This document shows, in pieces, positions 12,388 through 23,690 of a stretch of 64,000 nucleotides of DNA. Under the pieces are notes generated by a model that worked only from the letters and a program-made list of their open reading frames with translations, was not told where the DNA came from and did not search any database. The stretch comes from Pictodentalium vernedei. Lineage: Eukaryota; Mollusca; Scaphopoda; Dentaliida; Dentaliidae. The stretch is from positions 542,894,971-542,958,970 of the forward strand of contig CM062297.1 in NCBI GenBank assembly GCA_031216915.1, written 5' to 3'. Positions within the stretch are counted from its first letter, which is position 1. Each line of letters begins with the position of its first letter. The position numbers and the translations under genes were made by a program.

Positions 12388-12860
12388 ATCAAAGTTTTTG
12401 TGATGCTACTAGTTTTTATGCAGCCAAAACTGATATTTGAGATACAGCAGGACACCAAAACATTTAACACAAAATTTGCTCTTCAATAAATACAGAATAT
12501 TTTCATAGAAAGCAAAACAAGCAATGTCCTTTCTGCTTTGGAAAAAATTAGTACATATGAATTATGGGCGTACGGGCCGGGGTTTCATGAAGGACTGTGC
12601 CCCAACCCACCCCTGAGTCAGGAAGGAACGGATTTTTCAGCCAATATGGCAGAAAATTTCGCACAATTTAGTTGCCAGAAAAGACCACAAAACATTTTGG
12701 TTTCCACACAAAAAGTTGTTTTCCTATCTCATCACTTAGAAGTAGCAAATAAACTGACCATTATACTGTACAAGTAGATTCAGTGGACCTGTATCCATGT
12801 TAATATTATTCATTTATAATCACACAAGTACACATAAAGAGCTCTATTACTGCATATTAT
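12388..12860. other. Unassigned DNA right of DIRS-A
   Basis: No gene recognised. The stretch at about 12420-12490 (ccaaaactg...aacacaaaatttg) resembles 13578-13640, so it may be an old repeat that the SINE pair interrupted. Confidence 0.4.
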
Positions 12861-12988
12861 AGGAGCACGGTGGCTCAGAAGGTAGAGATGATTGTTGCAA
12901 TCCAAGAAGTCCTCGGTTCGAATCCCGCCTGTCGCAACCACATTGTGTCCTTGAGCAAGACACTTCATCCCAATTTAATTTCCCACGT

Positions 12989-13028
<40 letters not shown>

Positions 13029-13195
13029 TGATGGCAATGCGTACTAAGGGTACTTTGAGGGTGTACTTGTCTTCAACCAATGCTAACCCTGCTTTTGTGG
13101 AGTTAGTACGTAGGGGAGTCTGAGTCGCTTGCCATTGCTCGGTGGTTCTCTCCAGGTACTCAATGGGAGGGTGACCCCCCTCCATCCCATACCCA
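12861..13195 (+). repeat. tRNA-headed SINE (S1) with expanded poly-G
   Basis: The head carries a Pol III A-box-like TGGCTCAGAAGG and a B-box GGTTCGAATCC (12915-12925), as in tRNA-derived SINEs. The body (ttgagcaagacacttcatcc ... gagaaccacc-type) is shared in either orientation with at least five other copies in this window. The GGGG inside the conserved 'cacgtgggggcat' motif has grown to a run of about 37 G (roughly 12989-13026). Confidence 0.85.
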
Positions 13196-13254
13196 CATTT
13201 GGCATTTCCTCCTGAGATTCAACTTTTTGGGGCTAAAAGGGTTCATCACCCCTC

Positions 13255-13560
13255 CAATTTTTACGGGTGGGGGAAGTCGGAGGACCCAGAGAGAACCACC
13301 GAGCATCGACGAGCAACTGTCAGCTCAACATTCTAATTATGTTCAAGCTCCGCTGAAGCAGGGTACCAGCGGTTGAAGACATGTGCACCATTGATATGCA
13401 GTACGCCTCAGTACATGGCATCATCATGCCCCCATGTTGGCAACCGGGATAAAGTGCCTTGCCCAAGGACATTAAGTGGGTCGTCCCAGATAGGGATCAA
13501 ACTTGGGACCTCTATCATAGAAGTCAAACAGTCTACCGCTGAGAAAAAGTGCTTTCTTTC
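13255..13560 (-). repeat. tRNA-headed SINE (S2), reverse orientation
   Basis: Same SINE body as S1 but inverted, so the two lie tail to tail. The degraded tRNA head is at the right end (gggatcaaacttgggacctc ... taccgctgag). Confidence 0.75.
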
Positions 13561-14070
13561 CCGGTAGTAATCATATTTGTACGGCCAAACTGGTGTTGGA
13601 TAACACGGAACACCAAAACATATAACACAAAATTTGTTCACCATTGATTTTTGAAAGCAGTTATGAAAAGCTCAAAGAGCTCTTTCCTTTTTGTTTTTGG
13701 ACAAGTAAGTATTCACTCAAAGTCATTTTTTGCAGGCACTGCTATTTTTAAGTGGTCAAAGCACATGTTTCAGAACATAACTAAAGCCGGATTTATTGAT
13801 TAAATATCTCTGCATATAGGAAAGCATAGTGTCTCAAATTAACCCATTCCAAAATGATAGTAGAGAGTAACCAAAGTTGGATAATTTGGGTATTTCCAAA
13901 TGGTACACTTATTCTCACTCTCATTGTGCTTGAGGGTTAAATCTGAGATTGAAAAGATATACCAATCTTACTCAGGGAAGGGGAGTACCGAAAAGTACGA
14001 AATTAATCAGAAAATGAATTTTGTCTGACGGTTCTAATATTTGTACCAGCAAAACTGGTACTGGATTTAT
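13561..14070. other. Unassigned DNA with repeat fragments
   Basis: No gene seen. The part at about 13840-13960 (caaaatgatagtagagagtaa, cattgtgcttgagggttaaa) resembles the repeat at 15950-16050 and 16490-16590. Confidence 0.4.
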
Positions 14071-14345
14071 TTATTTATATATTTATTTATTAGGTTTTAA
14101 CGACACATGAACAGCCAAGGTCATATTATGTCGGTGACAGTTGGATAGGTGGAGGAAGCCGGAGTACCCAGAGAGAACCACCGAGCAATGACGAGCAGCT
14201 GCCAGCTCCCCAACATAGTGCCTCCATACTGTAGCACAGGCAGGGTTAGATTGGTTGAAGACATGCGCACCATCGACATGCAGTATGCCTTAGTACACGG
14301 CGTCATGGTGCCCCATGCGGACAGTCAGGGTGAAATGATTGGGAC
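14071..14345 (-). repeat. SINE body (S3), head missing
   Basis: Carries the shared body (ggaagccggagtacccagag ... agtacacggcgtcatggtgc) and an A/T-rich TTTATTTATTAGG end, in reverse orientation. It stops before the Pol III head, where the next repeat begins. Confidence 0.75.
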
Positions 14346-17025
14346 ATAATTGGAATATATCCGGCAGATACAATATCGGATATATTCCAATTATGTCCCG
14401 ATCATGCAAGGCAGCAACTTGAAATTCTCAGAATGTTTTCTGCCCGACAGTTTAGTATCTTTGTCAAGTGCTGAGACCGCGTGGAAATACTGAGGATCAG
14501 GTGGAAACCGAGGGCACGATTCGTCCCTACTTTATTCTCAATTCAACGACTTTTCCATTCATTATTTACCTGGCACCGGCTGAGTTAGGTATTATATTTG
14601 TCTATTTGATGAACTTTTCAACCTTAACTATTTGCGGCTTCATGTAGCATCACCGAAAGGCCACTGCACGGTTACCAATATATTCAGGGATTGATTTTAC
14701 GAAAATAACAATTATTCCGACTATACCCACATGGGAACTCCTAAATATGCCAAGAGTTAAACTACTGATAATAAGGTATAAAACAGAAGTTGTCATGCTA
14801 TGCTTGCTGCATGCAGGCATAGAAAACATTTAGAGCTCAATGAATTAGGAATGGAGTAAATTGTCACTTAAAACTACGGAATTCTGAAAAAAATGAGAGT
14901 TGTTTTCGACGGCACCAATTTTTATGCATTTGAGACAGGGATGGAGTTAAACTTTACAGCAACCTTATAACAGAAAATATTCTTGGAATTGAACTGTGAA
15001 TCCGAATTTCGAAAGTATTTTCGGATACTCTATTCCAAACTACCACTGCACGCTTATCAATATTCAGTGATTTTATGAAAATATCAATTATTCCGACCGT
15101 ACCCATATGGGCAGTCTTAAATCTGCCAACGGTTAAACTTTTAATAATGACATATAAAACAAAAGTTGTCATACTATGACTGTTGCATACAGCCATAGAA
15201 AACGTTCAGCGCTCAATCAATTAGGAATGCAGTAAATCGTCACTTAAACTTACCAAATTCTGAAAAACGATAGTTTTTTGGACTGCACCTATCTTTATGC
15301 AAACAGAACGAGCATAGGGTTAAACTTTACAACTAGACTTACAACAGCAAATATGCTCGGTAGGCAATTGTAAATACGAACATGTAAATCATTTTTCAAT
15401 ATTCCTTTCGAAAATGGAAGAAAAGTGAGCTCCAAATTAGCCAATTTTATGAAGAATTTTAGGACACTCAAATTCAAGGCCAGAAAACTGGATGAAGGTT
15501 AAATCTTTGAATAAAATATATAACAGCAAAATTGTTCTGGATGAAGGCCCAATCCTCTCATGGAAAAGGTTTTGAGACAATATGGCTCCAGTGCTGAGAA
15601 TGTGCATGTAAACGTTGGTGAAAATAACAATTATTCTGACAGCACCTTTATGGGAAGTCTCAAATCTGCCAAGGTTTAAACTTTTAATAATAACATATAG
15701 AACAACATTTGTCATACTTTGACTGCTGCAAGCAGCTATAGAAAAAATTCAGAGCTCAAGCTATTAGGAATGAAGTAAATTGCCACCTAAAGTTACCAAA
15801 TTCTGAAAAAGTGGAGTTTTTTTGGAAGGTACCTACTTTTTTATGCAACCAGAATGGGATAGGGTTAAACTTTACAACAAAACTTACAACAGCAAATATG
15901 CTCGGTAGTCAATTGTGAATACGTACATGAAAAGTTTTTGAAATTAACTCTTTCCAAAATGATAGAAAAAACCAACCAAAGATGGCTAATTCTGGCATTT
16001 TCAAACGGTACTCTTATTCTCGCCCTCATTGTGCTTGAGGGTTAAATCTGAGATTAAGGATTAAACAGTAACTTTCTTCCACAATCACTGTTGCATCTAG
16101 CCATATCAAAATAATTGTTACAACTACTTTGTAATTAGAGAAATTTGCCCTTGAAGTTGGCGAAAATAACAATTATTCCGACAGTACCCTTATGGGAAGT
16201 CTCAAATCTCAAGGGTTAAACTTTTAATAATAACATATAGAACAAAATTTGCCATACTTTGACTGATGCAAGCAGCTACAGAAAACATTCAGAGCTCAAG
16301 CAATTAAAAACGGAGTAAATCACCACCTAAACTTATCAAATTCTGAAAAAATTGGAGGTTTTTTGGACGGTACCTACTTTTATGCAACCAGAATGGGATA
16401 GGGTTAAACTTTACAACCAAACTTACAACAGCAAATATTCTCGGTAGTCAATTGTGAATACGTACATGAAAAGTGTTTGAAATTAACCCTTTCCAAAATA
16501 ATAGAAAAAGCAACCAAAGTTGGCTAATTTTGGCATTTTCAAACGGTATTCTTATCCTCGCCCTCATTGTGCTTGAGGGTTAAATCTGAGATTAAAAAGT
16601 AAACAGTAACTTTATTCTGCAATTATTGTTGCATCTATCCAAACCAAAATAATTGTTACAACAACCTTGTTATTAGAGAAATTTGTCCTTGAAGTTGGTC
16701 AATTTTGAAGAAAAAATCTATATTCATGTCATTTTTGGCCAGTGGGGGTTAATGTTGAAAGATTTGAGTGGTGATTGTGGTGTATCATATTATGCTGTAA
16801 ATGTGTGGAAAATTTGAGCGAAATAACTGTAAACAATTTTGAGAAATTCAAAAAATTGTAAAATTTTGAAATGTTTTGGCAGAATATTTTGAAAATACGC
16901 GTTTTCACAGATATGACGATACCGCATTTCACTAGATTTTATGACATTACATAAGTGTGCTAAATTTGGTCAAAATCGTACAACTTGTTTTCGAGAAGTT
17001 CAACAGACAAAATTCAGGGAGGAAA
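14346..17025 (-). repeat. Repeat family X, divergent inverted copy
   Basis: The sequence is the reverse complement of pieces spread over 48000-54950. For example, 14510-14670 matches 54640-54800, 15100-15190 matches 52890-52970, and 16955-17000 matches 52165-52200. A 13-bp stem (TTGGAATATATCC with its complement) lies at 14350-14391. It contains internal ~0.9-kb repetition and no convincing ORF. Non-coding repetitive element of unknown class. Confidence 0.65.
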
Positions 17026-17040
17026 AAAAAAAAAAAAAAA

Positions 17041-18868
17041 ATGAAAGTGTCAATGACACTGTAGCTCAACTTGTCAAGACAAAGACATGCACATGTATAG
17101 TATGTGACACAGCAATGGCAAACATCTAGGTAATGACCTGATAACAAAGGTACATATAAAGTATTGTAATGGTCTGTACATAAATACTGACCGTTGCCTG
17201 TAACAAATGTATAGGTAAAGTATTGTAAAGGTGGGTGACAGTCAGATGCTAAACTAGAAAAGAAAACTTTGAGTCCCAGAGTGGGTCTGACTGAACCCCA
17301 AAATATTTGTTCTCATAGCACAGTGATAACAAAGGCACCCCAAAACACACTCGTTCCTGTTCCAAGGTGAAAACAAAGGTACCCAAGAAGTTTTGTGAAG
17401 ATCAATTCATAAATACGAGCTGTATAGAACTTGTGACAAAAAACTGATTGGACCTAATTTTGGTACAAAATGGCCACTGGCAGCCATCTTGAATTTTGGA
17501 CCGTACCCAGAAACACTCATTCTCGTCCCAAGGTGATAACAAAGGTACCCAAGAAGTTTTGTGAAGATCGGTTCATAAATACAGCCTCTACCCTGAGCCG
17601 TATTGACATGTGTGCTCACATTGTGCAAGTAGCACTGAATAAGTCAAAGTTCATCTAATTTGCATAATTTCTGCACGAAAAAAAACCCCTTAGAATATGT
17701 GATGTATTCCATGTTACTAAACATTCATACAAAAATTTATTCAAATCAGAACTTTCATACAGAAGTTCTGTACAAAAGACTGATTGCACTAATTTTGGTA
17801 CAAAATGGCTGCTGGTGGCCATCTTGAATTTTGGACCACACCCAAAAACACTCGCTCTCATCCCATGGTGATAACAAAGGTACCCAAGAAGTTTCGTAAA
17901 GATTGGTTCATAAATATGGCCTCTAGTCTGAGCTGTATAGAAGTTGTGTACAAAAAACTGACCTAACTTCGGTACAAAATGGCCACTGGCAGCCATCTTG
18001 AATTTTAGACCGTGCCCAGAAACACTCGTTCTCATCCCAAGGTGATAACAAAGGTACCTAAGACATTTCGTGAAGATCAGTTCATAAATACAGACTCTAG
18101 TCTGAGCCGTATTGACATGTGTACTTACTGTGTGTAAGTCGCACTGAAAAAATCAAAGTTCATCTAATTTGCAAAATTTCTGCACGAGAAAAAAACCTGT
18201 ATTATATGTGATGTATCCCATGGTACTAAACATTCACACAAAAAATTATTCAAATCAGCACTTTCATATGGAAGCTCTGTGCAAAAATCTGATTGCACCT
18301 AATTTTGTACAAAATGGCTGCCATCGGCCATCTTGAATTTCGGACCGGACCCAAAAACACTCATTCTCGTCCCACGGTGATACCAAAGGTACCCAAGAAG
18401 TTTCGTAAAGATCGGTTCATAAATACGGCCTCTAGCCCGAGCCGTATTGGCATTTGCACTTACAGTGCTGAAAGTAACACCAAAAAACATCAAAATTAGT
18501 CTAATTTGCACAATTTACGCACAAGAAAAAAACTTGTGTTATATGTGATGTATTCCCTGTTACTAAACATCCATACAAAAAATTATTCAAATCAGAGCTT
18601 TCATATGGAAGTTCTGTACAAAAAAAAAGATTTCTGCATCGTCGGTACAAAATGGCAGCTGGTAGCCATCTTGAATTTCGGACCGCACCCAAAAACACTC
18701 GTTCTCGTCCCACGGTCATAACAAAGGTACCCAAGAAGTTTCGTAAAGATCGGTTCATAAATACGGCCTCTAGCCCGAGCCGAATCCAATTGTTGACGTA
18801 CGGACAGACGGCCAGACGGGCCATGACAAAAGCTCAAATTTGGCTTCGCCAAAGTTGAGCTAAAAATA
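17041..18868 (+). repeat. Repeat family Y: tandem units ending in a terminal hairpin
   Basis: Starts at ATGAAAGTGTCAATGACACT, identical to 57100. It then carries several divergent units with 'ggtacaaaatggc', 'gccatcttgaatttt' and 'aaaggtacccaagaagtttcg'. The right end has a GACGGCCAGACGG stretch and a terminal foldback (AGCTCAAATTTGGC / GCCAAAGTTGAGCT). No coding frame survives from unit to unit. It looks like a non-autonomous transposable element with internal tandem repeats. Confidence 0.65.
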
Positions 18869-18889
18869 GAGAGGAAATATTTTGAAAAA

Positions 18890-19612
18890 GAAGAATAACA
18901 ATAGTCTTTCCCAAACTGGGTTTGGGAAAGCCTAAAAATTTTCGAAATTTTTTTGAGAAAATGCCTAATTTCCCACATCACAGTTGACCAATCACAACCA
19001 AAAGGGGACGTTCTCATCTAGACATTATATGAAGTCAACCAACCTAGTTACAATGAAATCCCTCCATAAATACGACCTGTAGACTGTGCTAAAGGTTTTC
19101 AGGTTTTGGGCTCGGGCAGTCGTCACGGTTGACAGATCGCGACCAAATGGGGAAATTCTCATCTAGACATCATACAGAGTCATCCTACCAAGTTACGAAA
19201 TCCTTCCATATTAAATATGACCAGAAAACTGTGCTAAAAGTTTTAGGTTTTTGGGCTTGGGCAGTCATCACGGTTGACAGATCATGACCAAAAGGAGACG
19301 TTCTCATCTACATATTATACAGAGGCATCCTACCAAGTTACAATGAAATCCCTTCATAAATACGACCTGTAGACTGTGCTAAAGGTTTTTGGGTTTGGGG
19401 CTCAGGTAGCCATCACGGTTGACCGATCGCGACCAAAAGGGGACGTTCTCATCTAGACATGACCCCAAACCTGCATTTTGAAATTTTGTGACGATCGGAC
19501 AAGAACTACGGGGTGTAGCCTGTGCTAAAGGAAAATGTGAACAGACTCACAGACTAAAAGATGAGTGATGGCAATAGCTTATCTTGACTTAAGCTAATAA
19601 AAAATTTCAATA
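18890..19612 (+). repeat. Repeat family W: ~145-bp tandem units
   Basis: About four units carry 'gggacgttctcatctagaca', 'accaagttacaatgaaatcc' and 'gactgtgctaaaggttttc'. The same unit is repeated more than ten times at 58430-60620. It ends in a small foldback (AGCTTATCTTGACTTAAGCT). Confidence 0.7.
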
Positions 19613-19735
19613 AAAAATAGCCAAACAGCTTAGGCATTTAACAGGAGGGCTTCATGGAAGGATAGAGAAGGAACACTTAACAAACAGTGGATTAATCATT
19701 AGCAAAAATGATGACGTCAGGCGTATGTCCCGAAA

Positions 19736-19963
19736 GTTAAAAAATTTATAGTAATTTATATATTTTTTATACTTACCAATGACCCAGACTTAGCTGGTGC
19801 TAACTCTAAAAAATCCAGGGCCAAACACAAATTTTGCCCCCCAATCCCCAAAATTTGCATCTAAAACCAAAAGAAATCATGTCCTATAGGACCTCCATGC
19901 TTTGCCCTTACTGCGCATGCGCAGTGTCAAGGACGTTCCGAAATTGGCGCCAATTATCATTCT
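19736..19963 (+). repeat. DIRS-B left terminus and inverted terminal repeat
   Basis: Outer 39 nt are unique to this end and recur inverted in the ICR. From 19775 inward it is the reverse complement of 25641-25830, nearly without mismatch. Confidence 0.93.
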
Positions 19964-20038
19964 TACTGGCAGTGCCTGGTCAGCGCTATGTACTCAGCGG
20001 GGAGGTAAGAGTTCCCAACTCCTGGGAGGGCCATCCCC

Positions 20039-20127
20039 GTCTGGGTCATTGGTAAGTATAAAAAATATATAAATTACTATAAATTTTTTAACATTTTTAT
20101 ACTGTACCAATGACCCAGACTTAGCTG
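20039..20127. other. DIRS-B internal complementary region (ICR)
   Basis: 20039-20092 is the exact reverse complement of the left terminus 19736-19789. 20093-20127 is the reverse complement of the right terminus 25808-25842, with one mismatch (ACAGT against ATAGT). The two complementary halves meet with no spacer, defining the ends of the circular intermediate. Known in DIRS elements as the guide for end completion. Confidence 0.92.
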
Positions 20128-20618
20128 AATAGTAAAAAGGCTGGAGGGCCTAGGACATAGAGGAAAATCCAATAAGCTCAACTATATAATATAGAGGCAA
20201 CCCCTCAAGGAGAAAAGGAGTATTAGGCTTTACATGTATCTTTCTTATTTTATGTTAAATTAGAAAGATACAATACCCTTCATAATTGAGCACAATAACA
20301 TTCATGTTCTCTATTAACATCCAGTATAACCCTTTATACTAATTATTTTTAAAGTAAGCCAATAAATAAAGTTAGTCCAGAGAATTGAGACTCTTTATAT
20401 TCTTTAAAAGTGTCCGAGGATTGTATATTAACGCCCGTTTGACACTTGACATATACAAATGCTTCACACCGAGCTACACTTTAAAAATATGACATGAATG
20501 AATTTTAACATTAATATTACACTTTAAAACCATCCCAGAAACGACTCAGAAATACTGACTTCGGAGGAGGCATTCCCTTGCTTTTCACTATAAAGCAGGT
20601 GACCTAAGGGAACACCCT

Positions 20619-20639
20619 CCCCCCCCCCCCCCCCCCCCC
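20619..20639. repeat. Poly-C tract in DIRS-B 3' region
   Basis: C homopolymer of about 20 nt between the ICR and the recombinase stop, matching the same spot in copies 0 and A. Confidence 0.9.
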
Positions 20640-20736
20640 TTCCCCTTGCCCTGGGTCAAATAGCCCAGAGCGAAGAGGGCAGCCGGACGGAGTCACTGCC
20701 AGAACAGAAAGCCTGCATAACTATAGTTGCAACTGT

Positions 20737-22845
20737 TTAGTGGACGACATTCTGAGCAACAGATAACGGACCTAAACAATGCAGGTCTCCAGAAATGGAC
20801 TCAATATTTCTGAGATAAAAATTCGTGAATGTGGATGGCTGAGACCAATAAGCAGCCTTCATTAAATCTGTAATAGCAATACTATTAGCGTAAGCCCAAG
20901 AAGTAGCAAGAGCTCTTACTTCATGAGCCGAAATCTTAAGCACAGACTGCTGAGAAGAAGATAAACTCTCATAAGCAGTACGGATAGTTAATTGAATCCA
21001 TCTAGCAATAGAATGGACCGAAATGTCCCTTCTATTAGGCATCAGAGACAGAAAGAAACGTTTTCGTCCCTTTCTGATAAACTGAGATCTCTGTTTATAG
21101 ATACGTAACGCTCTAACAGGACAGAGTAAAGGCCTACGCCCGTCTGAAGACGGAAGAGCCTTAATAACAATAGGTTCCGGATATTTATTAGGAGCCTGAT
21201 TCTTAGCTAAAAAACCTACATTAGTTGTGAAGGTGATAGTGTTCCCGACACTACGATAGTGAGAATCATCCACCGACAGTGCATGAAGCTCACTGACTCT
21301 TCTAGCAGAAGAGAAAGCTAAGAGAAAAGCTGTCTTATAAGATAAGAATTTGAAATCTACTGTCCCAAGAGGTTCAAATGGCTTTTCCTTCAGTTTAAGA
21401 AGAACCCAAGCTAAATTCGATTTAGGAATTAACCTAAGAGTTCTGGGTCTATTTATCGAGAAGTTTCTTACCAACTTAGATAAAGAGACATTAGATCCAA
21501 TTTGTAAACTATCATGATGTGCATAGGTATCAGATAACATAGACCTATAACCCTTAATAGTAACAGGCTGCAGTTTGATTTCGTCAAACAAGTATACTAG
21601 AAAGTTTGCAATGTCTGGTATAGAGGGATCAAAAATATCCACAGAATGATCCCTACACCAATGACGAAAAACCTTCCACTTAGCCGCATAGTTTAGCGAA
21701 GAGGAGGTCCTCCTACAGTTAGAAATCGCGTCCACTGCTCGTGCTGTAAAGTGCTTGCCATGCAAGAAGGACCGCACAATGGAAAAACGTGAAGGTTGAG
21801 ACCTTGCGGGTTGTGATGGAGTTGACGCGATTTCCCCTGCGAAAGAAGATCCTCCCGTGGAGGAAGCTTTCGCGGTAGGTCCCACAACAGACACCTGAGT
21901 AGATTTATCCACGGTCTCTGTGGAGACAGAGATGCTACCAACAGAATCTTGCATTGAGATTGTTTTATCTTTAGCAATACTTGCTGAATTAAAGGCGCTG
22001 GAGGATACGCATATCCTATCATTCCGTCCCAAGGGATCGACAGAGCGTCTACTGCAAATGCTCTTGGATCTGGACACGGAGACACATACGTCTGCAACTG
22101 ATTGTTGAGATGTGTCGCAAATAAGTCTATCATTGGCCGTTCCCATTGGTAGCAAATCTGATTGAATACTTGTTTGTTGAGAGTCCACTCTGACGGCAAC
22201 AAGCGACCCTTTCGTGAAAGGGAGTCTGCTAGTACATTCAGACGACCCGGTATATGACGGACCGAAAGAAGAACCTGATGTTCTAGAGCAAACAGAAGGA
22301 TTCTTTCCGTTAGATTGAACAATGGAACTGAATGAGTGCCTCCCTGATTCCGTATATACGCCACTACTGTCGTATTGTCGGACAGGATTTGGACATGAGC
22401 ATTGTGAATAATGTCCATCCAATGACGTAACGCAAGCCAAATTGACATCATTTCCTTGATGTTTATGTGCTTGCCCAGGAATTGCGGATCCCAAAGACCC
22501 TGGCATCTCGAATCCGTTGGGATCAATGATGCACCCCAACCTGTTTGACTGGCATCCGTCATAATGGTAAAACTCGGATCCGGCAACTGCAGCGGAACTC
22601 CCTGAGTTAACCACTGAATGTTTGCCCAAGTCTGAAACTCTCGTTTCACTTGATCTGACAAGAGAACGTCTATGTCGAGCGAATGAATTTTCACACTCCA
22701 ATTCTGAGTCAAGAAAATTTGGAGAGGACAAGTGTGTAATCACCCCATCGGAATGAGATCCGCAGCGGCTCCGCACAGACCTATCAGTCTCATAAATTCT
22801 CTCGCTGTGACTTTGTCTGCGTGCAGACAATAGCGAGCGTAACAA
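20737..22845 (-). CDS. DIRS tyrosine recombinase with long overlapping N-terminal extension
   Basis: A 702-codon open frame. Residues ~355-702 are the recombinase: a SAM-like core-binding region (RAVDAISNCRRTS, NYAAKWKVFRHWC), then the catalytic domain. Visible active-site residues are Arg in SARRVSELH (~513), His-x-x-Arg in SAHEVRALATSW (~641-644) and the Tyr nucleophile in FTNFYLRN (~676). The family integrates the circular double-stranded cDNA without an integrase or target duplication. Residues 1-355 are Ser-rich and overlap the RNase H/MT-like ORF in another frame; the matching stretch in copy 0 is also open, so part may be translated. The true start is unclear; 22845 is only the first ATG. 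All catalytic residues are present. Confidence 0.88.
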   Translation of the reverse strand: MLRSLLSARRQSHSERIYETDRSVRSRCGSHSDGVITHLSSPNFLDSELECENSFARHRRSLVRSSETRVSDLGKHSVVNSGSSAAVAGSEFYHYDGCQSNRLGCIIDPNGFEMPGSLGSAIPGQAHKHQGNDVNLACVTSLDGHYSQCSCPNPVRQYDSSGVYTESGRHSFSSIVQSNGKNPSVCSRTSGSSFGPSYTGSSECTSRLPFTKGSLVAVRVDSQQTSIQSDLLPMGTANDRLICDTSQQSVADVCVSVSRSKSICSRRSVDPLGRNDRICVSSSAFNSASIAKDKTISMQDSVGSISVSTETVDKSTQVSVVGPTAKASSTGGSSFAGEIASTPSQPARSQPSRFSIVRSFLHGKHFTARAVDAISNCRRTSSSLNYAAKWKVFRHWCRDHSVDIFDPSIPDIANFLVYLFDEIKLQPVTIKGYRSMLSDTYAHHDSLQIGSNVSLSKLVRNFSINRPRTLRLIPKSNLAWVLLKLKEKPFEPLGTVDFKFLSYKTAFLLAFSSARRVSELHALSVDDSHYRSVGNTITFTTNVGFLAKNQAPNKYPEPIVIKALPSSDGRRPLLCPVRALRIYKQRSQFIRKGRKRFFLSLMPNRRDISVHSIARWIQLTIRTAYESLSSSQQSVLKISAHEVRALATSWAYANSIAITDLMKAAYWSQPSTFTNFYLRNIESISGDLHCLGPLSVAQNVVH

Positions 22846-23690
22846 CTGACTAATTTCGCTCTGGTTAACGGCAGACGAACGTGATTGTTGTGCGTCTCGA
22901 AGCTCATTCCCAGATGTGTGAATGACTTGGACGGCACCAGATCCGACTTCTCCTCGTTTACTATAAAACCGAGACGTCGGAGCAATAGAAGTAGATTCTG
23001 CACATCGTTCTGAAGCGTTAACTCGTTGCCGTACCTCTGAAGAATGTCGTCCAGGTAGGCCGACGTTACCGCAGACGAATGAGCTCGGAAATACATCATT
23101 ACCGAGTTCATTACCCGAGTGAAAGCCCAGGTGCTAGATTCAATCCGAAGCACATCGCCCGGAATTGATACACCACTCCTAGGACTGCGAAGCGTAGATA
23201 CTTTCTGAATGTCGGATGTACCATGACGTGAAAGTACGCATCTTTGAGATCTATGCTCGTTGCATAATCGTTCACCCGAATACTCGCTCTGACCGACCGA
23301 ATCGTCTCCATATAAAACTTCGGAGCGACGATCAGCTTGTTTATCCAGCTCAAATCTATGACTGGACGGAACGAGCCGTCTGGTTTCGGAACCAGAAACA
23401 GATGGCTGTAGAATCCCGGAGTCTCCTGGTTTTCTACGACCTCTACCGCGTTCTTCATTAAAAGAGACTGCACCTCTGATAATAGAGCGTCTCTTTTCTG
23501 TGGATTTGACGGAAGTTGAGTCCATTTTGGACTTCGAGTTAATGGAGGCTTTCGTTTGAAGGATATCTTTAGACCTTCCGAAATCACCCCTCTCACCCAA
23601 GGGTCGTCCGTAATCGACGCCTACTCTTGTGAAAAACTTGACAACCTTCCGCCAACCGGTACGCGATAGAGGTTGAAGCCATCACCTCCT
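21693..23690 (-). pseudogene. DIRS reverse transcriptase / RNase H / Dam-like methyltransferase ORF
   Basis: Begins near a VGGRLSSF motif (~23675). RT follows with IDLKDAYFHVMVHP (~23250), FGLNLAPG (~23140) and the YLDD box (~23050). RNase H shows TDASQTGWG (~22550), INIKEMMSI (~22450), LSDNTTV (~22375) and LADSLSR (~22220), which supply the Asp-Glu-Asp-Asp set. The last part has DLFATHLNN (~22115) and AYPPAPLI, the region called methyltransferase-like in DIRS elements. Lesions are TAG at 23621-23623, a frameshift near 23131 (same site in copy 0) and TGA at 22740-22742. From 22712 to 21693 the frame is open (339 codons). It overlaps the recombinase gene. The copy cannot make full RT without recoding. 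Confidence 0.88.

Noticed and set aside
12861-12940. A tRNA gene
   Set aside because: A and B boxes are present but the arms do not pair into a cloverleaf and the SINE body follows; SINE head instead.
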